In this document: positions 12,784-20,480 of the stretch, piece after piece
Layout: each line of letters starts with the position of its first letter
Position numbering within the stretch: position 1 is the stretch's first letter
Position numbers and translations under genes: made by a program
Notes under the pieces: generated by a model
What the model was told of the DNA's origin: nothing
What the model saw: the letters and a program-made list of their open reading frames with translations, nothing else
Databases searched by the model: none
Source of the DNA: Bacteroidota bacterium
Lineage (GTDB): Bacteria; Bacteroidota; Bacteroidia; Flavobacteriales; Weeksellaceae
DNA length: 20,821 nucleotides
Assembly: GCA_023386965.1 (NCBI GenBank)
Contig: JAEWIR010000017.1
Coordinates: 1 to 20,821, forward strand
Reading direction: 5' to 3'

Positions 12784-13068
12784 ATGATAAGTAAACTCAA
12801 CAAAGAATTCGAAAGCCGTGTCAGACTGGGCATTATGTCCGTTCTGATGGTGAACGACTGGGTTGACTTTACCGAGATGAAAAATTTGCTTGAAATCACG
12901 GACGGTAATCTGGCGAGTCACAGTGCCGCACTGGAAAAGTCAAAATATATAGAAGTGAAAAAAGAGTTTGTGGGCAAAAAACCAAAGACTTCCTACCGCG
13001 CTACGGACATCGGAAAAGAGGCCTTCAGAGAACATTTATCGGCACTTGAAAAACTGCTGGGCAGGTAG
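12784..13068 (+). CDS. Winged-helix DNA-binding regulator (HTH_34 type)
   Basis: This is a 94-residue transcription regulator consisting of a single winged helix. The sequence starts ISKLNKEFESRVRLGIMSVL and continues with the recognition region DFTEMKNLLEITDGNLASHS. The wing is EVKKEFVGKKPKTSYRATD, and the C-terminal dimerisation helix is GKEAFREHLSALEKLL. This is the ArsR/MarR-like HTH_34 family common in Bacteroidota. No ligand-binding domain is present, so signalling must come through the winged helix or a partner such as the membrane protein encoded upstream. Its gene is bracketed by two copies of the ACTTTG-N5-CAAAGT repeat, which makes it the obvious candidate binder. It lies 195 bases after the membrane gene, across a heptad repeat. 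Confidence 0.85.
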   Translation: MISKLNKEFESRVRLGIMSVLMVNDWVDFTEMKNLLEITDGNLASHSAALEKSKYIEVKKEFVGKKPKTSYRATDIGKEAFREHLSALEKLLGR

Positions 13069-13088
13069 TCATATATTTTTTTGCTTTT

Positions 13089-13113
13089 GTACTTTGAAAA
13101 ACAAAGTACTTTG
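13089..13113. promoter_or_regulatory. Candidate operator GTACTTTG-AAAAA-CAAAGTAC plus extra half-site
   Basis: Eight-base perfect inverted arms flank five A. A third ACTTTG (13108-13113) follows directly, so CAAAGTACTTTG (13102-13113) is also a perfect palindrome. The core ACTTTG-N5-CAAAGT is the one found at 11947. It lies 56 bases before the DUF4173 gene and probably overlaps its promoter, although no perfect TAnnTTTG box is seen. Confidence 0.6.
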
Positions 13114-13168
13114 AATTGCACCTATAAAGAAAGAAACTCCTCATATGTAAAATATAAAACCTTAAAAA

Positions 13169-14530
13169 ATGAAAACACATCAATTCATCCTCCTCACCAC
13201 CGTATTGTTTGTAACCTTATTTTATGGCGAAGATATGGGCCTTAATTTAGGGATCTTAGGAATTTTCTATGCGCTGCTGACGCTTTTCCGTACACCGGAA
13301 ACCATGCGCACCCGTACTTTTCTGCTCCTTTTTGTACTCAGCATCCTGTCCAGCGTTTCATTTGCCTGGTACGGTGATTTCGCTTCCTTTCTGGCGGTAT
13401 TTACTTCACTTGCGCTCCTCACTTTTCATTCGCGGCACCACGGATTAAAATCCCTTTTTGTGATTCCGGTTTTCGGCTTAAATTTCATCACCTTTATTTA
13501 CAGGGTCTTTCAGTTTGGCGAATGGCTGCCCACAAATAATACCTCCTCAGCTTTTAAAAGACTGATTGCGGTGATACTCATTCCGGCATTTTTCATTCTG
13601 GCCTTCTTAGGCATTTACTCATTAGGGAGCACGCACTTTGCAGGAATTTTCGATAATTGGGAATGGGATTTCGATATTTGGCAGTTTACTGTTCTAAGTT
13701 TGTTGGGATTCTTTTTAGTCTTTAACTTCTGGAATTTTAAGATCTATAATTTCTTTCCGGAGTGGAATATCTATTTGAAAAATGATTTTGATGCCGCAGA
13801 CCAGGCACAAACGCCTACTTCGTCTTTTCTTGGTATTGATGCTGAACGAACCAGTGGAATTATATCCTTTGGTGCCCTGAATATCCTGCTGCTGATCTTT
13901 ATAATCACCTTTAATTTTGAACAGTTTTTTGAAAATTCCTCCTCTGCAACTGAATTGTCCAGTGAAACACATGAGCGCGTAAACGCCGTAATCCTGTCCA
14001 TTGTAATGGCGGTGCTGGTCATTATGTTTTACTTTAAAGGAAGTTTTAACTTCGATCAGAAAGCCCGGCCATTGAAGGTTCTTGCGCAAATCTGGCTTGG
14101 GTTGAATGTGGTACTGGTATTATCAGCTGTGATTAAGAATTCGGAGTATGTGCTTCATCTCGGCCTTACCTACAAAAGAATGGGGGTTTATGCTTTTCTG
14201 ATCCTGTGCATTATCGGCCTCCTGCTGACTTTCATCAAAATAAAAAAAAGGAAAACCAATGCTTTTCTCTTTAATCACATGGCCTGGTATTTTTATGGAA
14301 CAGTATTGGTGGCAGCCTTCATCAACTGGGGGTATCTGGCGACCTCGTATAATATCAGCAATAATAAAGCTACTTTCGAATTTCACCGGACGATGAACTA
14401 TAATGATGATCTTCTGCTTGAAAAATATCCGATTGAAGCAGACAAAGCCCATATTATAGAAAAAATTAAGGACCAAAAGGACAAAAACTTCCTCTCCAGG
14501 ATCCTGTATTACCAAACTATTAACCATTAA
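13169..14530 (+). CDS. DUF4153/DUF4173-type polytopic membrane protein
   Basis: The 453-residue product has roughly a dozen hydrophobic segments. The first begin at the N-terminus (FILLTTVLFVTLFYG, LGILGIFYALLTLF). A polar cytoplasmic loop of about 30 residues lies near 200-230 (KNDFDAADQAQTPTSSFLGI). The stretch YVLHLGLTYKRMGVYAFLIL is typical of the DUF4173 family. The C-terminal 70 residues are soluble (NNKATFEFHRTMNYNDDLLL). The biochemical function of the family is unknown. The upstream operator-like repeat ties it to the winged-helix regulator, and a lipoprotein gene follows after five bases, so the two are probably one transcript. The ATG at 13169 is preceded only by A-rich sequence without a clear ribosome-binding site. 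Confidence 0.78.
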   Translation: MKTHQFILLTTVLFVTLFYGEDMGLNLGILGIFYALLTLFRTPETMRTRTFLLLFVLSILSSVSFAWYGDFASFLAVFTSLALLTFHSRHHGLKSLFVIPVFGLNFITFIYRVFQFGEWLPTNNTSSAFKRLIAVILIPAFFILAFLGIYSLGSTHFAGIFDNWEWDFDIWQFTVLSLLGFFLVFNFWNFKIYNFFPEWNIYLKNDFDAADQAQTPTSSFLGIDAERTSGIISFGALNILLLIFIITFNFEQFFENSSSATELSSETHERVNAVILSIVMAVLVIMFYFKGSFNFDQKARPLKVLAQIWLGLNVVLVLSAVIKNSEYVLHLGLTYKRMGVYAFLILCIIGLLLTFIKIKKRKTNAFLFNHMAWYFYGTVLVAAFINWGYLATSYNISNNKATFEFHRTMNYNDDLLLEKYPIEADKAHIIEKIKDQKDKNFLSRILYYQTINH

Positions 14531-14535
14531 TAACT

Positions 14536-15066
14536 ATGAAAATATACGTTCTCGCATTTTTTGCCTCGGTTATTACAGCATGCAGTAAAAAAGAACTGAA
14601 GGAAGAACATGACACAGGAACTGATTCCAGTACTTTTAACGGAAAATCAGCCGCCCAACAAAATGTACCTGTTCCGGATGGGGTAGTATCAATTCAGGAA
14701 ATAGCTGATTCGACCGTGATACCACAAACTTTCCGCGTAATAGAAGGTAATAAAATCATAAGAACAATCAATGGGGACATGATTCCGCTTACAATAGAGG
14801 ACGAATTTATCAATCCCAATCAGCAGCTTACTGTCAAGGTAAAGAATTTCACAGCCTCAAAGATATCCGCCACGGTCATCCCGTCGATTCCTGAAATGAA
14901 CATCCGCATCAATCAGCTGCGTCTGCCCGACGGTCAATGGGATGGTCCTTTCGGCAGAGAATTTTCCTATGAAATAGAAAAGCCGGGTGAAATCTGGCTG
15001 GTCGTGGGGAAGAGCAATATGGCATCAGGGCAACCTTTAGGCAAGTTTAAACTTCATCTTCAGTAA
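14536..15066 (+). CDS. Predicted lipoprotein of unknown function
   Basis: This 176-residue protein has a signal peptide ending in a lipobox-like VITAC with C16 as the lipidation site, followed by a charged, disordered linker (SKKELKEEHDTGTDSS). The remainder is beta-rich: FRVIEGNKIIRTINGDMIPL, LTVKVKNFTASKISATV and EIWLVVGKSNM suggest an immunoglobulin-like or other beta-sandwich domain on the periplasmic side. No family was recognised. It starts five bases after the DUF4173 gene, implying co-transcription and a shared envelope role. Confidence 0.7.
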   Translation: MKIYVLAFFASVITACSKKELKEEHDTGTDSSTFNGKSAAQQNVPVPDGVVSIQEIADSTVIPQTFRVIEGNKIIRTINGDMIPLTIEDEFINPNQQLTVKVKNFTASKISATVIPSIPEMNIRINQLRLPDGQWDGPFGREFSYEIEKPGEIWLVVGKSNMASGQPLGKFKLHLQ

Positions 15067-15139
15067 ATAATGTTAATTACTGTTAAGAATCTAACTCTGG
15101 TACAATATCTGAAGTAGGGTTTTCCAGAAAATCAACACT

Positions 15140-15652
15140 ATGAAAAATACATTCCTTACCGCAGTTTTCGCTACTGCAACTTTAGTAAGCTGTTCCACGG
15201 TTTCGTCCATTATGCAGAATACATTTCCCTATACTACCAATATCGTTGTAACGCAGGCTTCTCCTGCAAACACGACGCTCAGCGCGGTAGGTGCAGGTAC
15301 CAGCATCAATCAGTTGGTTGGTGCTACTTCCAATGTGAAAGATATACGTGTTGCCAGCGCTAATATGACAGTTAGTTCCGGTGGGCAGAGTATGGGTGTT
15401 TTCCAGAGTGTTAAAGTATATCTTTCTTCCGGAGGCAGTGAAGTCCTGGTGGCTTCCCGGGAAAATATTGCCGATAATATTGGCAACACGCTTTCACTGG
15501 ATGTGAATTCCAATCAGGTTCTGGACAATGTAATGAAGTCCGGCAATGCCGTGCAGCAAAGAATTGTTTATGTACTGAAAAGCAGTCCGGCCACAGATTT
15601 GGGCATCAGAACTTCAATGAATTTCAGCAGCCTGCCCGTGACAACCAACTAA
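15140..15652 (+). CDS. Predicted small lipoprotein of unknown function
   Basis: This 170-residue protein has a signal sequence (MKNTFLTAVFATATLVSC) and lipobox LVSC with C18 as the lipid anchor. The mature part is rich in Ser, Thr, Asn and Val with alternating strand-like segments (NIVVTQASPANTTLSAV, SVKVYLSSGGSEVLVAS, RIVYVLKSSPATDLG), fitting a secreted beta-sandwich. No catalytic motif or family was recognised. It follows the preceding lipoprotein after 73 bases and ends before a terminator, so it is either the last gene of that operon or independently transcribed. Confidence 0.7.
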   Translation: MKNTFLTAVFATATLVSCSTVSSIMQNTFPYTTNIVVTQASPANTTLSAVGAGTSINQLVGATSNVKDIRVASANMTVSSGGQSMGVFQSVKVYLSSGGSEVLVASRENIADNIGNTLSLDVNSNQVLDNVMKSGNAVQQRIVYVLKSSPATDLGIRTSMNFSSLPVTTN

Positions 15653-15684
15653 GCACCAATTTCTCATATATATTTCAGTAGAAG

Positions 15685-15711
15685 GTCTTCATTTTTAATG
15701 AAGGCTTTTTT
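15685..15711 (+). terminator. Intrinsic terminator after the lipoprotein gene
   Basis: GTCTTCATT (15685-15693) pairs with AATGAAGGC (15697-15705), with one T-G wobble and a three-base loop, followed by six T. It lies three bases before the end of the convergent dtd gene. Confidence 0.8.
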
Positions 15712-15713
15712 GT

Positions 15714-16157
15714 TTACGGCCTGCTGTCCATGGTGATGGTCACCGGTCCGTCATTGAGAAGTGAAACCTTCATGTCGGCACCAAAGATGCCGCTTTGGAC
15801 ATTTAGCTGCGATTTTGAAAGTTCATTTTTAAAATATTCAAAAAGGGGAATCGCTGTTTCTGGTTTGGCAGCTCTTATAAATGAGGGACGGTTACCTTTC
15901 CGGTAATCGGCTATCAGCGTAAACTGGCTGATGCAGAGGATTCCACCGTTAATATCCAGGACAGAACGGTTCATCTTGCCTTCTCCATCGGCAAATATGC
16001 GAAGGTTGATAATTTTCTGTGCCAGCCATTCAGCATCTTTTTGATCGTCTGTATCTTCAATACCAACAAGAAGCAGGAGTCCATTTCCGATTTTGCCTGC
16101 AAATTTTCCGTCTACTTTCACGCTGGCTTCTGATACCCTTTGAACTACTACACGCAT
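15714..16157 (-). CDS. dtd: D-aminoacyl-tRNA deacylase Dtd
   Basis: This housekeeping enzyme removes D-amino acids (and Gly) mischarged onto tRNA in the cytoplasm. The 147-residue length is normal. The start MRVVVQRVSEASVKVDG is diagnostic, as are the active-site SQFTL motif in GGILCISQFTLIADYRKGNRP and the C-terminal GADMKVSLLNDGPVTI motif containing the Gly-Pro pair that rejects L-amino acids. The Rieske-like lipoprotein gene ends 11 bases upstream on the same strand, so both are probably transcribed from the shared intergenic region near 16650. Confidence 0.95.
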   Translation of the reverse strand: MRVVVQRVSEASVKVDGKFAGKIGNGLLLLVGIEDTDDQKDAEWLAQKIINLRIFADGEGKMNRSVLDINGGILCISQFTLIADYRKGNRPSFIRAAKPETAIPLFEYFKNELSKSQLNVQSGIFGADMKVSLLNDGPVTITMDSRP

Positions 16158-16168
16158 TTGTTTTTAGT

Positions 16169-16618
16169 CTAATTATAAATGTTCAGGATGTTTGTTCCGG
16201 CGTTATAGTTGGATTGATAGGTCTTGGGTGGAACCTGCGCGATCTGGGTGGGCTCGCCGGTATATAAAATCCATTCAGCACCGTCCTTGGCACAGGTGAT
16301 CTTTATATTGTCCGTAACCATAAGTGTGGTATTGGAATCCGGACAAAGGTGCGGCGCGTTACGGTCATAGACTTTAAAACCGGTAGTGGTACGCACTACA
16401 ATCAGGCCGCGGGTGCCGGGACTTTGTTCATTGACGTAGATCCAGCCACCTACATTTTGAAGGCTTTGGTATGCGGGCAAATTCAGGTTAAGGACTACAT
16501 TGATCTGGGTGTCGGGAAAACAACTTACAGTTTCAGCAGTCCGGCCACAGGAATTTAGATTTAATGCGCTGAATACCAGAATAAATACTGCTGTTATTAG
16601 GGTTCCGACCTGTTTCAT
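16169..16618 (-). CDS. Lipoprotein with degenerate Rieske-like domain
   Basis: This 149-residue exported protein has a hydrophobic signal segment ending in lipobox LNSC (C24). The core resembles the Rieske 2Fe-2S fold: GWIYVNEQ, GLIVVRTTTGFKVYDRNAPH, then HLCPDSN and ITCAKDGAEWILYTGEP. A true cluster needs C-x-H and C-x2-H. Here H90 and C109 remain, but the other two positions read alanine (A88) and aspartate (D112), so a normal cluster is unlikely. C92 and C109 may instead form a disulphide. Similar lipoproteins occur in Flavobacteriia, and their function is unknown to me. It is probably co-transcribed with dtd. Confidence 0.7.
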   Translation of the reverse strand: MKQVGTLITAVFILVFSALNLNSCGRTAETVSCFPDTQINVVLNLNLPAYQSLQNVGGWIYVNEQSPGTRGLIVVRTTTGFKVYDRNAPHLCPDSNTTLMVTDNIKITCAKDGAEWILYTGEPTQIAQVPPKTYQSNYNAGTNILNIYN

Positions 16619-16634
16619 ATTAAATTAAATTTTA

Positions 16635-16662
16635 TATATTTGTACAACGAAATACAAATATA
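16635..16662. promoter_or_regulatory. Face-to-face -7 boxes within a 10-bp inverted repeat (greA versus lipoprotein-dtd)
   Basis: TATATTTGTA (16635-16644) and TACAAATATA (16653-16662) are perfect inverted arms with an eight-base spacer. Each arm contains TATATTTG, a perfect -7 box: plus-strand towards greA and minus-strand towards the lipoprotein gene. The -33 elements are weak on both strands. Confidence 0.55.
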
Positions 16663-16722
16663 ATCATTGTCCGGGCTGTAATGGTCGGATAATTTTTTTT
16701 TACTTAATATAAAAATAAGATC

Positions 16723-17193
16723 ATGTCAACATACGTAACGCAGGAGGGACTGGATAAGATGAAATCCGAACTGGACAAACTTGAGAGTATTGAAAGACCA
16801 AAGATTACCCAGCAGATCGCTGAAGCGCGGGATAAGGGCGATCTTTCCGAAAATGCAGAGTATGATGCCGCAAAGGAAGCACAGGGTATGCTGGAAATGA
16901 GAATTTCTAAACTGAAAGACCTGATTGCCAATGCGAAAGTGATTAACGAAAACCTTCTGGATACATCTAAAGTATCTATACTTACAACGGTGCGTCTTAA
17001 AAATAACGGAACAAAACAGGAGCAGAAGTTTACCCTGGTTCCTGATAACGAAAGTGATCTTAAGAGCGGTAAGATATCTGTGAATACACCGATTGCAAAA
17101 GGACTGTTGGGTAAGGCCGTTGGCGACCAGGCAGAAATTGAGTTGCCAAACGGCAACAAACTGTCTTTTGAGGTGCTGGAAATCTCACTGTAA
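16723..17193 (+). CDS. greA: Transcription elongation factor GreA
   Basis: GreA rescues backtracked RNA polymerase by stimulating cleavage of the nascent RNA through the secondary channel. The 156 residues match the family (about 158). The N-terminal coiled coil begins YVTQEGLDKMKSELDKLE. The tip motif ARDKGDLSENAEYDAAKE carries the two acidic residues (D and E of DLSENAE) that coordinate the catalytic metal. The C-terminal FKBP-like domain ends with TPIAKGLLGKAVGDQAEIEL and PNGNKLSFEVLEI. It is transcribed rightwards from the 16635 promoter region, with the HIT gene 29 bases downstream. Confidence 0.96.
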   Translation: MSTYVTQEGLDKMKSELDKLESIERPKITQQIAEARDKGDLSENAEYDAAKEAQGMLEMRISKLKDLIANAKVINENLLDTSKVSILTTVRLKNNGTKQEQKFTLVPDNESDLKSGKISVNTPIAKGLLGKAVGDQAEIELPNGNKLSFEVLEISL

Positions 17194-17222
17194 TATTAAA
17201 AAGTTATTTTAGGGATTAAAAT

Positions 17223-17612
17223 ATGAGCACAGTATTCACTAAAATTATAGACGGCGAAATACCGGCATATAAAATTGCTGAAGATGACCGCTTTCTGGCC
17301 TTCCTGGATGTGATGCCTCTGGTAAAAGGACATACACTGGTAATTCCGAAAAAAGAAACGGATCTTATCTTTGATATGGAAACGGAAGAATATAAAGACC
17401 TTTGGGCTTTCGCGCAAAAGGTCGCAGCCAAAGTGGGCAAAGCCATCCCCTGTGTCCGCGTTGGAATCGCGGTTGTGGGCCTCGAGGTTCCGCATGCACA
17501 TATTCATCTCGTTCCGTTAAATTCAATTGGGGATCTCAATTTTGCAAATGAGAGACTCAAACTAAGCGAAACAGAATTCAGGGACATTCAGGAAGCTATA
17601 ATTAAGGCCTGA
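17223..17612 (+). CDS. HIT family protein (purine nucleoside phosphoramidase type)
   Basis: This is a cytoplasmic nucleotide hydrolase/transferase of the HIT superfamily, likely the HinT branch acting on AMP or GMP phosphoramidates. At 129 residues it has the start TVFTKIIDGEIPAYKIAEDD, the strand AFLDVMPLVKGHTLVIPK and the signature HIT triad HAHIHLVPL with the catalytic middle histidine. It follows greA after 29 bases, a conserved order in Bacteroidota, and ends at an intrinsic terminator, so greA and this gene form a two-gene operon. The physiological substrate is not visible. Confidence 0.93.
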   Translation: MSTVFTKIIDGEIPAYKIAEDDRFLAFLDVMPLVKGHTLVIPKKETDLIFDMETEEYKDLWAFAQKVAAKVGKAIPCVRVGIAVVGLEVPHAHIHLVPLNSIGDLNFANERLKLSETEFRDIQEAIIKA

Positions 17613-17621
17613 ACATAAATT

Positions 17622-17653
17622 AAGTCGTAAAATTTATTTTTTTACGACTTTTT
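17622..17653 (+). terminator. Intrinsic terminator between the HIT gene and clpX
   Basis: AAGTCGTAAAA (17622-17632) pairs perfectly with TTTTACGACTT (17640-17650) around a seven-base loop, with the T run continuing to 17653. It ends the greA-HIT transcript. Confidence 0.88.
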
Positions 17654-17704
17654 CATCCGGTGAACAGCACCATTTTACCTTACAAATTATATTTAAGAAG
17701 AAAC

Positions 17705-18892
17705 ATGAATAAAAATCAGTGTTCATTTTGTGGCAGGAAGAGAAACGAAGTGGAGATGCTTGTGGCCGGTCAGGAAGGCTTTATCTGCGAAACCTGTATT
17801 GAACAGGCGCACGGTATTGTAAAGGAAGGCACAAAAAAGGATGGGGCAGCACCGGCTCAGAAGCTGGAGGATCTGAAAAAACCGAAAGTGATAAAAACTT
17901 ATCTGGACGAATATGTAATAGGACAGGACCAGGCTAAAAAGCAGCTTTCCATTGCTGTATACAACCATTACAAAAGATTACTTCATTCCAAGGTGGAGAA
18001 CAGGGAAGTGGAGATTGAGAAGTCCAATATAATCATGATTGGCGAAACCGGAACGGGTAAGACCCTTTTGGCCAAAACTATCGCCCGGGAACTCAACGTA
18101 CCTTTCTGCATTGTTGATGCAACCATTCTTACTGAAGCTGGTTATGTAGGCGAGGATGTCGAAAGTATTCTGTCCAGACTCCTCATGGTGGCCGATTATG
18201 ATGTTGAAAAAGCGGAACGCGGAATCGTTTTCATTGACGAAATAGACAAGATTGCCAGAAAATCAGATAATCCAAGCATCACCCGCGACGTTTCCGGTGA
18301 AGGTGTACAGCAGGGTTTACTGAAACTTCTGGAAGGAAGCATTGTTAATGTACCCCCACAGGGCGGACGCAAGCATCCGGATCAGAAATACATTCAGGTA
18401 AATACACAGAATATACTTTTTATCGCAGGTGGAGCTTTCGACGGTATTAAAGAAATTATCGAAAGAAGACTGAACAAGCAGGCAATTGGTTTCAGTGCCG
18501 AGAAACTGAACAGTACAGCTGAGGAAAGTTATATCCTGAGCCAGATCAATGCAATTGACTTAAGAAAATTCGGACTTATTCCCGAACTCTTGGGCCGCTT
18601 TCCAATCGTAACACATCTTGATGCCCTTACAAAGGAAACCATGATACGGATTATGACCGAGCCTAAAAACTCCATTGTAAACCAGTTTGTGGAACTCTTT
18701 AAGATGGACGGAATCAAGCTTGAATTTACTGAAGGCGCGATTGAAAGGATTGTGGAGGAAACCATTGAAAAAGGTTTGGGCGCCCGTGGTCTTAGAGGTA
18801 CTACTGAAAAGGTCCTGGAGGATCATATGTTTTCCATCGGCGAGCATGATGAAATCATTCTCACTCCGGAAGATATTAGGATCAGCAGTTAA
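17705..18892 (+). CDS. clpX: ATP-dependent Clp protease ATP-binding subunit ClpX
   Basis: ClpX is the hexameric AAA+ unfoldase that delivers substrates to ClpP. The ATG at 17705 gives 395 residues beginning MNKNQCSFCG; an upstream in-frame start at 17660 lies before family sequence and is rejected. The zinc-binding domain uses C6, C9, C28 and C31. Walker A is GETGTGKT, Walker B is IVFIDEIDK and the pore loop is GYVGED. The ClpP-docking IGF loop appears in NKQAIGF. The sensor and arginine-finger region includes ITRDVSGEGVQQ and PELLGRFPI. The C-terminal ending LGARGLRGTTEKVLED is typical. clpP is not adjacent. A terminator upstream means clpX has its own promoter, which I could not define. Confidence 0.96.
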   Translation: MNKNQCSFCGRKRNEVEMLVAGQEGFICETCIEQAHGIVKEGTKKDGAAPAQKLEDLKKPKVIKTYLDEYVIGQDQAKKQLSIAVYNHYKRLLHSKVENREVEIEKSNIIMIGETGTGKTLLAKTIARELNVPFCIVDATILTEAGYVGEDVESILSRLLMVADYDVEKAERGIVFIDEIDKIARKSDNPSITRDVSGEGVQQGLLKLLEGSIVNVPPQGGRKHPDQKYIQVNTQNILFIAGGAFDGIKEIIERRLNKQAIGFSAEKLNSTAEESYILSQINAIDLRKFGLIPELLGRFPIVTHLDALTKETMIRIMTEPKNSIVNQFVELFKMDGIKLEFTEGAIERIVEETIEKGLGARGLRGTTEKVLEDHMFSIGEHDEIILTPEDIRISS

Positions 18893-18993
18893 ATTTTATT
18901 GCAGCGTAATATTCCGAAAATTTAACCATCGCTGTCAATTGCAATCCATACAACTCGGTAGTATTAATTATTTCGAAGACTTTATATTTAAAT

Positions 18994-20277
18994 ATGAGCA
19001 AATACGCATTTTTTATCGCCATCATTACAGGGTTTTTTATACAGGCACAGTTCTCGGTTACCGTTGAAGCTCCAGCTGCATTTACAGCAAAAGAAGCAAT
19101 TCTTTATACACTGAACGGTTCCAAGGATATTATTGTGTCCAGGGAAATGAAGAAGAATACGGGCTGGACCTTCAAGGTTCCGCAGCGTTATGTGGGGATG
19201 ATGAAAATTTACTTTCCGGAGAACAACGCTTCATTCAGTATGATTTCCGAAAATAAGGATGTTAGTCTTAAACTCGAATCCGAGGGCAGTAAAGTAAATG
19301 TGGTGTACGTTGATCCTGTAAATATGCTCATGGAAAAGGTGCAGGATCAGCAGAAGAAGAAAGATCTCATCTATCCGGCTCTTGTACAGATTAAGGACTA
19401 TTACAGGCCGGGGAGCGATTTTGGAAAAGCGTTGGAGAAGGAAATCCGGGAAATTGGCCGAGCCTATACCGTAGATGCGTCCAGCAATCCTTTTGTGAGT
19501 TTTTACAACACCAATTACAATAAATTTTTGGTGGAGAGATCTCCGGAAACGATGCCGGCACAGAAGGAAATTGCCGACTTTATTGCGAATTCCGGCGAGA
19601 TGCTGGAGTCATCGTCACTGCTTCGCCCCTTATTGGTGAATTTCCTGAATTCAGCCGGAAGTGCTAATGTGGATACCTCCGTTGACGCCTTACTTAAAAG
19701 GTTGAACGTAGAAACACCGCGAGGACAGACGGTAATGTCGGAACTCATTGACATTTTTGATGTTTACGGAATGACTGCTTTAAAAGATAAATATCTTACA
19801 CAGGCCAAAAATCTTAAATGCACGATCAACGACAGGCTGGCTTCTACAATTAAGGCGAATAATAATGTGGAACTGGGAGCGCTTTTCCCCGACTATAAAT
19901 TTGCACGTGCCGCCAATACATCTTCCAAAAGTCTTCACAGCGTAAAAGCAGACAAAAAAGTGATTGTTTTCTGGTCCAGTACCTGTTCACACTGTGAAGC
20001 TGAACTTCCTAAACTCTTGGAAAAATACAACGCCATGAAGGCCCAAAACATTGAAGTAGTTGGATTTTCTCTGGATACAGACCGCGGTGTTTACGAGAAT
20101 AAGGTGGCGGCACTGCCCTGGATTAGCGACACTGAACTGCGCGGCTGGAACAGTTCCTATACGGAAACCTATAATATCCATGCTACACCTACCTACTTTG
20201 TTGTGGATGCCCAAAACCGCATCATTGCGAAGCCTGATCATGTAAGTGATGTTTTACAGTTTTTAAACCTAAAATAA
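18994..20277 (+). CDS. TlpA-like exported thioredoxin-fold protein
   Basis: This 427-residue protein has an N-terminal signal segment (YAFFIAIITGFFIQAQ). A long N-terminal region of about 290 residues without clear motifs resembles the DUF4369-like domains that precede thioredoxin folds in Bacteroidota. From about residue 300 the TlpA/AhpC-type thioredoxin domain follows: KKVIVFWSSTCSHCEAELPK with the redox pair C331/C334, and ATPTYFVVD with the cis-proline P399. It probably acts as a periplasmic thiol-disulphide oxidoreductase, for example in cytochrome maturation or repair, but the substrate is unknown. It stands 101 bases after clpX, and its own promoter was not confidently found. Confidence 0.85.
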   Translation: MSKYAFFIAIITGFFIQAQFSVTVEAPAAFTAKEAILYTLNGSKDIIVSREMKKNTGWTFKVPQRYVGMMKIYFPENNASFSMISENKDVSLKLESEGSKVNVVYVDPVNMLMEKVQDQQKKKDLIYPALVQIKDYYRPGSDFGKALEKEIREIGRAYTVDASSNPFVSFYNTNYNKFLVERSPETMPAQKEIADFIANSGEMLESSSLLRPLLVNFLNSAGSANVDTSVDALLKRLNVETPRGQTVMSELIDIFDVYGMTALKDKYLTQAKNLKCTINDRLASTIKANNNVELGALFPDYKFARAANTSSKSLHSVKADKKVIVFWSSTCSHCEAELPKLLEKYNAMKAQNIEVVGFSLDTDRGVYENKVAALPWISDTELRGWNSSYTETYNIHATPTYFVVDAQNRIIAKPDHVSDVLQFLNLK

Positions 20278-20278
20278 T

Positions 20279-20309
20279 TTTGTCAGATTTTAAAAACTTT
20301 ATATATTTG
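20279..20309 (+). promoter_or_regulatory. Promoter of the tRNA gene
   Basis: A -33 TTTG (20279-20282) and a perfect -7 box TATATTTG (20302-20309) are separated by 19 bases, placing the start near 20316, a few bases before the tRNA. The -33 element lies just after the stop of the thioredoxin-like gene. Confidence 0.75.
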
Positions 20310-20321
20310 CACCACTTTAAC

Positions 20322-20395
20322 GGCGAGGTAGCTCAGTTGGTTAGAGCGCAGGATTCATAACCCTGAGGTCACGGGTTCAATTCCCGTCTTCGCTA
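20322..20395 (+). tRNA. tRNA with CAT anticodon (Met; Ile-CAT not excluded)
   Basis: A complete 74-base cloverleaf without encoded CCA. The acceptor stem is GGCGAGG/CTTCGCT with two G-T wobbles, the D stem is GCTC/GAGC, the anticodon loop is TTCATAA and the T arm is ACGGG-TTCAATT-CCCGT. The anticodon stem CAGGA/CCCTG has one A-C mismatch next to the loop. The CAT anticodon reads AUG (elongator Met) unless C34 is modified to lysidine, which would make it Ile; the absence of three G-C pairs above the loop argues against initiator tRNA. Confidence 0.93.
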
Positions 20396-20480
20396 CACAA
20401 TCCCACCCTCATTCGGTGGGATTTTTTTTGTTGATGAATGAATTTGTAGTTTACATATTATATAGCCGGGCGCATGGGCG
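20372..20480 (+). repeat. First copy of a 109-bp exact direct repeat (tRNA 3' end, terminator, GIY-YIG start)
   Basis: Bases 20372-20480 are identical to 20713-20821, offset 341. The repeat starts inside the T stem of the tRNA and runs through the terminator into the first 47 bases of the GIY-YIG gene. Its true right end is unknown because the second copy hits the window edge. Confidence 0.95.
20399..20429 (+). terminator. Intrinsic terminator of the tRNA
   Basis: AATCCCACC (20399-20407) pairs with GGTGGGATT (20415-20423) around CTCATTC, followed by a run of T to 20429. The next gene begins five bases after the T run. Confidence 0.88.

Noticed and set aside
16704..17159. 151-codon open frame antisense to greA
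   Set aside because: It covers almost all of greA, whose motifs are unmistakable; the antisense product is low-complexity Ser/Leu-rich.
18983..18990. TATATTTA as a promoter for the TlpA-like gene
   Set aside because: The last base of the -7 consensus is wrong, and the predicted start would fall after the ATG at 18994.
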